The position numbers and the translations under genes were made by a program. Source: Moorena sp. SIOASIH (GTDB taxonomy: Bacteria > Cyanobacteriota > Cyanobacteriia > Cyanobacteriales > Coleofasciculaceae). Taken from it: DNA of 64,000 nt. Positions 51,031-59,200 of this stretch are shown here, in pieces. The notes under the pieces are model-generated. The model had not been told where the DNA came from. It ran no database searches and worked only from the letters and a program-made list of their open reading frames with translations. The stretch is taken from positions 124,001-188,000 of the forward strand of contig NZ_JAAHIH010000008.1 of NCBI RefSeq assembly GCF_010671925.1. The letters run 5' to 3'. Positions within the stretch are counted from its first letter, which is position 1. Every line of letters begins with the position of its first letter.

Positions 51031-52650
51031 ATGAATGGAACTTGGGAAGGTATCTTCCAAATTGTAGGAGTGGGTGTGCAGCCATCGGCACACCTGGTTT
51101 TAGCCCAGACAGGAGTTCCCGCATTAGACCAAGTTTTGGCAGATGGGGGAACCACCTTACTGAATGTGGTTAAAGCGATCGCAATCTTAGTCATTGGTCT
51201 TATCCTTGCTAAGATTGCTGCTGGTATTACCAAAGCAGTACTGAATCGCACCAATATTGACAACAACATTGCTCAGTGGGCTACTGGCGGTCAGCCAGGA
51301 AGCCAGCCTCCTCCAATTGAGCAATGGTTATCCGGGGCGGTTTTCTGGATTATCATCGTTTTCACGGTAGTGGCGGTTCTAGAAACCCTCAAGCTAGATA
51401 CGGTTTCCGGACCCCTGAATAGTTTTCTAGACACCATCCTCGGCTTCCTGCCCAGTGTCTTTGGTGCGGCGATTCTCTTGGGTGTTGCCTGGTTACTGGG
51501 AACTATCGTCAAGATGATAGTAGTCAGGACGCTCAATGCATTGAATATCGATCAGCGCTTGGGTGAGCAAGTCGGCGATGCTGGCACTGGTCAGTTCTCT
51601 CTGGCTCAAACCATTGGCAATGCCCTGTACTACTTAATCTTCCTACTGTTTTTGCCATCGGTATTAGAAACCCTAGGCTTACAGGGAACTCTCGATCCAG
51701 TACTAAGTATGCTGGGCGAGATTTGGGGGATTGTACCCAATATTGGCGCAGCCATCGCAATTGGTGCTATTGGTTGGTTTATTGCTCAACTTGTACAACG
51801 TCTTGTCACTAGTTTCTTGACAGCAGCAGGTACAAATCAGCTCGGGGAGCGGTTTGGACTGAGTACCTCTGGTGGCCGCTCCCTAGCCGGGATTATCGGT
51901 ACGATTGTCTATGTCCTGATTTTGATTCCCGTTGCTACCGCTGCCCTTAATGCCTTGCAGATCCAGGCCATCTCTGGCCCTTCGATCGCAATGTTAAGCC
52001 AGGTTACTAATACCATCCCCAAACTCTTTGCTGCGGCTGGTATTCTGGCAGTTTTCTACGTAATTGGACAGTTTGTTAGTGATCTGGTCACCAACGTCCT
52101 GACAGACCTTGGCTTCAACAATCTATTCAATTGGCTAGGTTTTTCCACCAGCGCTCCTAGCACCACTGATCAAACAGCAGAATCAGAAACACCACAGAAC
52201 CCACTTACCAGTCGCACTCCTTCTGAGCTAGCGGGACTGCTTGTACTGATCGGTATCATGATCGCTGGTATTGTGGCAGCAACTGATGTGTTACAGATTC
52301 CTGCCTTAACTGAGATTGTGGGTGGGGTCGGTTTCATTGGTGCTCGGGTGCTGTCCGGGTTAGTAGTCCTGGCTATCGGTCTGTTCCTAGCCAATTTTGC
52401 CTTCAACTTGATTACTGGCTCTGGCGCTCGCCAATCCAATATCCTGGCACAAGTAGCTAGGATTGCGATTATTGCCTTTTCTTTAGCTCTAGGTCTACAA
52501 CAAATGGGCATTGCCCCTGATATTGTGAACTTAGCCTTTGGTTTGCTCTTAGGTGCAATCGCGGTTGCGATCGCATTAGCCTTCGGTCTCGGAGGTCGCG
52601 ATGTTGCTGGTGAGCAAGTTAGAGAATGGCTAGATTCTTTCAAAAAGTAA
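51031..52650 (+). CDS. MscS-type mechanosensitive channel-related membrane protein (repeated TM-helix domains)
   Basis: 539 residues with about ten to twelve hydrophobic segments arranged as repeats: LDQVLADGGTTLLNVVKAIA, FLDTILGFLPSVFGAAILLG, VLSMLGEIWGIVPNIGAAIA and AMLSQVTNTIPKLFAAAGIL all have the 'conserved TM helix' pattern of a branch of the MscS family. The C-terminal beta domain typical of MscS is not obvious. It may form a pore relieving osmotic stress. The first codon is ATG at the start of MNGTWEGIFQI; the structured RNA ends only about five bases before it. Confidence 0.8.
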   Translation: MNGTWEGIFQIVGVGVQPSAHLVLAQTGVPALDQVLADGGTTLLNVVKAIAILVIGLILAKIAAGITKAVLNRTNIDNNIAQWATGGQPGSQPPPIEQWLSGAVFWIIIVFTVVAVLETLKLDTVSGPLNSFLDTILGFLPSVFGAAILLGVAWLLGTIVKMIVVRTLNALNIDQRLGEQVGDAGTGQFSLAQTIGNALYYLIFLLFLPSVLETLGLQGTLDPVLSMLGEIWGIVPNIGAAIAIGAIGWFIAQLVQRLVTSFLTAAGTNQLGERFGLSTSGGRSLAGIIGTIVYVLILIPVATAALNALQIQAISGPSIAMLSQVTNTIPKLFAAAGILAVFYVIGQFVSDLVTNVLTDLGFNNLFNWLGFSTSAPSTTDQTAESETPQNPLTSRTPSELAGLLVLIGIMIAGIVAATDVLQIPALTEIVGGVGFIGARVLSGLVVLAIGLFLANFAFNLITGSGARQSNILAQVARIAIIAFSLALGLQQMGIAPDIVNLAFGLLLGAIAVAIALAFGLGGRDVAGEQVREWLDSFKK

Positions 52651-52703
52651 GTCGAAGTTATTCGCGTAGCGTGGCCTATTGGCCAAGGTTGTTCGCCCTT
52701 TTT

Positions 52704-52780
52704 GAATTAAGAATTAAGAATGTAGAATGTAGAATTCTTAATTCTTAATTCTTAATTCTACATTCTACATTCTACATTCT
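52704..52780. terminator. Large imperfect palindrome between convergent genes
   Basis: AATTAAGAATTAAGAATGTAG on the left is complementary to CTACATTC/TTAATTCTTAATT on the right. The two flanking genes converge, so it may terminate both. AT-rich units GAATTAA/TTAATTC and TGTAGAA/TTCTACA are in tandem. Confidence 0.55.
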
Positions 52781-52792
52781 GACAAACAACCT

Positions 52793-54286
52793 TCAACCTT
52801 CAACTTTTGTTAATCTTGCCCTCAATTCTCCTTTAATGCGATGGAGAATTGAGGTTTCGTCTAGAGAGGAGAGAATTCGTCTAACAACGGCTTTTGGTCC
52901 ATCGTCTCCCCAGGATGCGCCATTGGCTAAATAGGTTTTGGTAATTTGTCCAATACCATAGCCAGAAACTCCAGCAACACTAGCTTGGGTGATGGCAACT
53001 GACATATATGGCGCTAGGGAAACCCCACCAGTTACAGGGGCAGAAATCCCTAAAATACTTTTTAAGCTACTCAATCCCAAGTTAGCCAAGAGTTCACTAG
53101 CACCAATACCTCCCATACTCATAGCGATTTTTTGTAATAATTGAATAGCTCCCTGCTCAGTCATAGGAATACCATAGAGACGGGATAAAGTAAGAATCAT
53201 TACCACATCAACTACAGTAGCGGTGAGGAGATCCACAACAGTAACTGGATTGAGAGCAATGACAAATGCTTTAGTTATTACTGCTTTCCAGATAATTTGA
53301 TTAGCACTATCATCCCGAATCTTCATTTTTCGGTTGACCAAGTTTTCATTCAACTCATCGGCGTAAAGCATGGTGTTAAGAGCAACAAGGGATTTACCTT
53401 CCCGATGTAAAATCTCCAGAATTTTTAGTTTCAAATCTTCAATCTGGGGTTTCCCTCGGCGGCGCTTGACCTGAATTTTGCCATTAGGCGATCGCACTGC
53501 TACAGATACCAAAGGTGAGGCAGCAACCATCACAATTTCTGCTGGTGAAAGCAACTGCTTGACCCGTTCATCCCGAATTTTGCTGTAAATTGCTATACGA
53601 TCAGCATCAGGATATTGGTCAATCTTGTTGAACACCAGTAACATCGGTTTACCACTAGCTCTTAACTGCGATAGAGCTTGGTACTCTACCTTAGTCATAT
53701 CACCAGCAATAATAAACAACAGTAAATCTGCCTGTTTAGCTACCTCTAGGGCTAAGGCTTCCCGAGTTTCCCCATCTACTTCATCAATTCCTGGGGTATC
53801 GATTAGCTGAATTTGGGAATTACCAATACTGGGTAGGGCAACTTGGAGAATATCCTGTTGGCTATGGGTTGGACTATGGGTTTCTTTACTAGAGGTTTGA
53901 CTAGGGGTTTGACTAGGGGGCTGCCAATTAGCAGTTTGAGCATTTTGGGTCACCCCATGTAGGGCACCAGTTTCAAATACAGGTTGACCGACTAAGGCAT
54001 TGAGTACAGAGGATTTCCCCCGTCCCACCATGCCAAAGGCAGCAATTTGGATACAGGTATTTTCCAGCTTCTGAAGCAGATTGCCTAAGTCTTGGATTTG
54101 AGCATCTAAACCAGCTTTTTCTCTACGGGATAGGTCAAGATTAGCTACTAGATCCTTGAGGGAGTCTTGTGCCTGTTTGTAGTTCAGTTCTGCCTGGATT
54201 TGCTCAAAACCTGAAATTGCGCTATCTAAATCCTGATCAAGATCTAGAGAGTTAACAGAGTCAGACTCAGGCCAGAATTCGGTCAA
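52793..54286 (-). CDS. GTPase with C-terminal DUF697-like membrane region
   Basis: 497 residues. G1 GMVGRGKSS (~85-93), G3 DTPGIDEVDGET (~163-174) and G4 NKID (~220-223) are clear; the family is the Era/TrmE/dynamin-like group with a DUF697 C-terminus (VVMILTLSRLYGIPMTEQGA and a hydrophobic stretch ISAPVTGGVSLAPYMSVA). A Gln/Ser/Thr-rich insertion (PSQTPSQTSSKE) precedes G3 and looks like an inserted repeat. Likely inner-membrane associated; cellular role unknown. Confidence 0.88.
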   Translation of the reverse strand: MTEFWPESDSVNSLDLDQDLDSAISGFEQIQAELNYKQAQDSLKDLVANLDLSRREKAGLDAQIQDLGNLLQKLENTCIQIAAFGMVGRGKSSVLNALVGQPVFETGALHGVTQNAQTANWQPPSQTPSQTSSKETHSPTHSQQDILQVALPSIGNSQIQLIDTPGIDEVDGETREALALEVAKQADLLLFIIAGDMTKVEYQALSQLRASGKPMLLVFNKIDQYPDADRIAIYSKIRDERVKQLLSPAEIVMVAASPLVSVAVRSPNGKIQVKRRRGKPQIEDLKLKILEILHREGKSLVALNTMLYADELNENLVNRKMKIRDDSANQIIWKAVITKAFVIALNPVTVVDLLTATVVDVVMILTLSRLYGIPMTEQGAIQLLQKIAMSMGGIGASELLANLGLSSLKSILGISAPVTGGVSLAPYMSVAITQASVAGVSGYGIGQITKTYLANGASWGDDGPKAVVRRILSSLDETSILHRIKGELRARLTKVEG

Positions 54287-54509
54287 AACAGCACCTCCTG
54301 CTTAAGACACTTCTGCTTTCGATCCTAGAGCATCAGTTCAGGAATCACTTTTGATAAATCACTCATTATAGAATTAAATGCTTCACAGCTTACATCAGTT
54401 ACATGCATTATTCATCCCTGGTAACTTCCTGATTACAACCCACAGCTGTAGAAGAGTTAATCATTGCCTTACACCATTGGTTCGATGGAAACCATAGGAG
54501 AGATATGAG

Positions 54510-54785
54510 ATGATCAGCCAATTATTAAGTGTTAGTCTAACCTTGCCGATGCTCCTGAACTTAGGTCAGAGTCTCACGGATACCCAAATCCTAAATTATG
54601 GTAAAGTTAACCATCATACACCAACATGGACAAATTTTCAGGGTAAACTCAATAGTCAAAACCCACCGTCGTTATCCTTGGCAAGCCGGGATGAAGCACA
54701 AGACCAAGAACAGAAGTGTGAGTGGCTAGACATATGTTCAGAATTTAAGGGGGCATCTTTATTGGTTAGCGAAACCCTTTTCTAA
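54510..54785 (+). CDS. Small hypothetical, possibly exported
   Basis: 91 residues with a hydrophobic N-terminus (ISQLLSVSLTLPMLLNLG) and two cysteines near the end (KCEWLDICSEF). An AGGAGAG sequence lies about 8 bases before the ATG. No known family. Could be a short secreted protein; could also be non-coding. Confidence 0.35.
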   Translation: MISQLLSVSLTLPMLLNLGQSLTDTQILNYGKVNHHTPTWTNFQGKLNSQNPPSLSLASRDEAQDQEQKCEWLDICSEFKGASLLVSETLF

Positions 54786-54862
54786 AAGGTAAGTTAGGTG
54801 CTACACAAACGTGGGAATTCCCATTGTCCTGCGACTAAATCAGGAAGGAAAATTACGCTATC

Positions 54863-56224
54863 ATGGTATTATATCTGCCAAGATTCTACAAAGCTTGTAA
54901 TCCCAGCAAGCCCCTGAGCATGGGAGATGTCAATGAGCGCAAATACTATATTGATTTTTCCCCAGTTAGAGGAAATAAAATTATTGAGTCCCTCAAGCGA
55001 ACCATCACCCTAATTTCTCCAGATGAGCCGACTTGTCAGCTGTTTACAGGGCATATTGGCTGTGGTAAATCCACAGAATTACTTAGACTAAAAGCTGAGT
55101 TAGAGCAACAGAAATTTCATGTGGTTTATTTTGAGTCGTCTCAAGATTTAGACATGGCTGATGTTGATCTAAGCGATATTTTGCTGAGTATAGCTGGTCA
55201 AGTCAGTGAAAGTCTGGAGAAAATTAATATTAATATAAAACCAGGTTATTTTGTCAATCTTTTTACAGAAATTACCGATTTTTTGCGCACACCGATTGAA
55301 TTGGGTGCTGAAGCAGAATTGTCGGTAGGCATTGGCAAAATAACGGCTAAAACTAAAGAAAGTCCTAAGCTGCGGCGTCGATTGCGGGAATACCTGGAAC
55401 CTCGCACTAGTGGAATCTTAGACTCGATTAATGAAGAACTACTAAGACCTGCTACCACTACCCTGAAGAAAAAGGGCAAGGCGGGACTAGTGGTGATTGT
55501 GGATAATCTGGATCGGGTGGATATTCGCCCCTTACCCTCTGGGCGATCGCAACCAGAATACTTATTCATTGACCGGGGTGAGCAGTTACGGCGACTCAAT
55601 TGCCATATTGTTTACACAATTCCCTTGGCGTTAACTTTCTCCAATGAGTGCGAAACTCTGAAGAATCGCTTAGGTGGTGGACTCACTCCTAAAATATTAC
55701 CCATGGTACCAGTCAAACTGCGCACAGGTGAGGAGTTTCCCGATGGCATGGCACTGCTGCGAGAAATGGTGCTGGTTAGAGCTTTCCCCAATCAAACTCC
55801 TGAGCAACGATTTGCTTTGCTCCCGGAGGTATTTGATAATATAGAAACTTTAAACCGCCTGTGCCGAATTAGTGGTGGTCATGTGCGTAACTTGCTAGGA
55901 TTATTGTTTGATTGTCTCAGGCAAGAAAACCCACCGATTCCGAGCGAGTGTTTAGAAAATGTGATTCTCGAACGGCGGGATTATCTGCTCTCATCAATTA
56001 CTGATGAGGAGTGGGAATTACTGTTTCAGGTGGTGCAACAGCAGAAAGTCAGGGGTGATACGGAATACCAAACTCTATTGCGCAGTATGTTTGTCTTTGA
56101 ATACCGCGATCGCGATGGAAATTGGTTTGGTATAAATCCAGCATTAGAAGAGGCACCGCAGTTTAAGTCATGGTTGAAACAAAATCACCAGCAGACGCTG
56201 CCCAATACAACGATAGTACATTAA
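54863..56224 (+). CDS. P-loop ATPase, AAA-like
   Basis: 453 residues. Walker A is FTGHIGCGKSTEL (Gly63-Thr71), Walker B GLVVIVDNLDRVDI (~208-221), sensor-like HIVYTIPLALTF (~248-259), and a C-terminal helical part with LNRLCRISGGHVRNLLGLLF (~330-350), a winged-helix-like segment found in STAND/KAP-type ATPases. Protein starts MVLYLPRFYKACNPSKPL, but Met20 of MGDVNERKYY is an alternative start close to the family's usual beginning. The stop is inside the next gene (55-base overlap in a different frame), so the two are translationally linked and probably work together. Cytoplasmic. Role unknown; partner of the STAND protein. Confidence 0.83.
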   Translation: MVLYLPRFYKACNPSKPLSMGDVNERKYYIDFSPVRGNKIIESLKRTITLISPDEPTCQLFTGHIGCGKSTELLRLKAELEQQKFHVVYFESSQDLDMADVDLSDILLSIAGQVSESLEKININIKPGYFVNLFTEITDFLRTPIELGAEAELSVGIGKITAKTKESPKLRRRLREYLEPRTSGILDSINEELLRPATTTLKKKGKAGLVVIVDNLDRVDIRPLPSGRSQPEYLFIDRGEQLRRLNCHIVYTIPLALTFSNECETLKNRLGGGLTPKILPMVPVKLRTGEEFPDGMALLREMVLVRAFPNQTPEQRFALLPEVFDNIETLNRLCRISGGHVRNLLGLLFDCLRQENPPIPSECLENVILERRDYLLSSITDEEWELLFQVVQQQKVRGDTEYQTLLRSMFVFEYRDRDGNWFGINPALEEAPQFKSWLKQNHQQTLPNTTIVH

Positions 56225-59200
56225 AGGCTCTCTCTAGAGCGATCGCATTTTCACAAGGGGAATTTTCCCTTGTGATCGTGCGATGTAACTACCAGGGTTT
56301 GCAACAACAGATGCTGCAACGCCTCAAAGCACTGTGTCAGCCGCAATACCCGATTACAGAGTTTATCATACCGCCATCTGCTACCACCCTTTATACCACC
56401 ATCCAAAACTACGAACACAGGGAATTGGGGCGTGGAAAGGACAGGGGGATAGACAGATGCGAGCACAGGGAGAGTTCTAGCCCCATCGACCCTTCATGGC
56501 CTGACCCTCATATTTCCTCACCCCCTCATTCCGCATTACTGATTGTTGGTTTAGAGTCAGTCGTTGCCCTTGAGGAATTACTTACCTCTACTAATCAAGT
56601 CCGGGATGAGTTTCGTAAACGCCTAACTTTTCCTCTAATATTGTGGGTTAATGACCACGTACTGCAAAAACTGATGCGGTTGGCACCCGATTTTGCCAGT
56701 TGGGCAGCCACTCCCCTCAAGTTTGAACTGACCACCACAGAGTTAGTCAATTTTCTAGGACAAAAGGCTCAAATGGTATTTGCCTGTCTCTTAAACTCTG
56801 GAGAGTCTTCCCCCTCAACCACGCCACAAATCCCAAATCCCAACCTACCGGGCGGAAACGCCAAAGGCGAACAACCAACCAACCTCCAACCAACCAACCT
56901 TCAACATTCCAACCTTCAACCTCCCAACCTTCAACCTCCCAACCTTCAACCGACCAACCTTCAACCGACCAACCTTCAACCGACCAACCTTCAACCGACC
57001 AACCTTCAACCGACCAACCCCGATATTTGTATTACCTATTCCAGGAACTCAGCACTGCAAAACCAACGTCGATTTGAACTGGATTTTGCCCTAGAAGATT
57101 TACACAGTCGTGGCATTACCTTAGACAAACAATTAGACGCCAGTCTAGAATTTGTTTTGGGTCTAGATGACTATAAACGCGATCGCATAAATCTAGCCAA
57201 GAAGCGGTTTCGTAAAAGCTTAAGAGTTTGGCAGCAAACCGATAACTTAGAACGGCAGGGGCTATTATTATTTTATCTTGGTTTGTGTTACTGTCGCCAA
57301 GCTGACCAAAATCAAGCTCATAAACAGCGCTATTGGGAAGAAGCTTGGCCGTATCTGCATAAATGTATGGGAGTTTTTACCCAAGCAGGGCGTCACGATA
57401 TGGTGGCTATTTTTATTAGTAAGCTAGCTGAACTGCTGCAGCATCTGCAAGGGTGGTCATTCTTACAAACCACCTCTCAACAGGCTCTGTGGCTTCATGA
57501 AACCTATGGGACTCAGGTGCAACTAGCCCAAGACTACGGCTTTTTGGCAGAAGTAGCCCTTGAGCAATCCCGATGGCAGGATGCTGGTCAATTAGCGGAG
57601 AAAGCTCTATTAATTTTGGTTGTTGCTGCTGATGATCAGCCCCATGACCAAGGCTTGCATCCATTGCTATTAGCCCAGCTCTATCGGTTATTTTTAGTAA
57701 AATCCCAGCGCCAGCAGGACAATGTAGCAGAAGCCGACAAGCAGCTGGAAAAAGCGAGTCAGAAACTGGCAGATGCCATAGAATCCAGCAATTATCGCTA
57801 TGAGCCTCAGCGTTACCTGCACCTGTTGGAACGATTACGTAGCCTTTACTTTGAACAAGGGCAATACCTAGAAGCATTTCGGATTAAACAAGAACAACGG
57901 GCAGTGGAGCAGCTGTATGGCTTCCGTGCCTTCATTGGTGCTAGTCGTCTACAGCCACCACGAGGAGCTAATAATCCCAGCTGGCATGGCGTACAGCCAC
58001 AAGACCTTGTTCCCCAGGAAATGGCAGCTTCCGGACGTCAGCGAGATGTAAACCGCTTAATGGAACGGATTACCCGTGCCGACCACAAACTGACAGTGAT
58101 TCATGGTCAGTCAGGGGTTGGAAAAAGTTCTATTGTCCATGCCGGATTAGTGCCAGCACTCAAAAATAGACCCATTGGCGATCGCATTGGGTTACCGATT
58201 GTGGTGCAAGTTTACACCGATTGGGTGGGGGAACTAGATAAACACTTGGCCGATCAGGTATCAGGAAATGGAAATGAGGACCCCTTGATCAGGGAAAAAT
58301 TTCTAAATTCTAATGGTAACGCCCTAATTGATTCTGTCCTGGAGCAATTACAACACAACGCCGACAATAACTTGTTAACGGTTTTAATTTTTGATCAATT
58401 TGAAGATTTTTTCTCTGTTTATTCCCATCAATCCCAACGAAAGCTATTTTATGATTTTTTAGTAAATTGTCTTAAATTACCATATTTAAAACTACTTTTT
58501 TCTATCCGAGATAACGCTTTACATAACTTACTAGAACTAGAACATTACACGTGGGAAGTTATAGAAAGTAATATTTTAGATAAAAAGATTCGTTATCCAT
58601 TAGTAAATTTTTCCTTAGAAGATGCTTATTCAGTTATTCAAAGCTTAACCCATCGGGCTAATTTTTATTTAGAGCCAGCTTTAATTGATGAATTAGTCAG
58701 AGAATTAGGAGCTGAAATTGGAGAAGTGCGTCCCATTGAGTTGCAAGTGGTAGGAGCTCAACTCCAAGCTGAAAATATTACTACTTTAGCTCAGTATCAG
58801 CACCATGGTCCGAAAGCTAAACTGGTGGAGCGGTTTTTAGAAAAAGTTATTAAAGATTGCGGTCCTGAGAATGAAACAGCTGCTTGGCTAGTGTTGTCGT
58901 TACTCACCGATGACAATAAAAATCGACCCCTTAAGAATCGCTCCGAGCTAGCCATAGAGTCATGCTTAGAAGATCATAAACTAGATTTAATCTTAGAAAT
59001 TTTTGAGAAATCAGGATTGGTATTTCTATTACCAGAAGTTCCGATCAACCGCTATCAATTGGTTCACGATTACCTGGTAGACGTTATCCGCCAGAAAAAG
59101 CAATCGAAACTCCAAGCAGAATTAGAAAATCTGCGCCAGAAAGACAAACAGAGCCAGGATAAAATTGAGCAACTGGTTAAACAACAAGAACTCCAAAACC

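Noticed and set aside
52170..52643. 157-codon minus-strand frame opposite the channel gene
   Set aside because: Shadow of a gene with strong GC-rich codon bias; no start signals.
57416..57877. 153-codon minus-strand frame opposite the STAND gene
   Set aside because: Antisense shadow in the TPR region.
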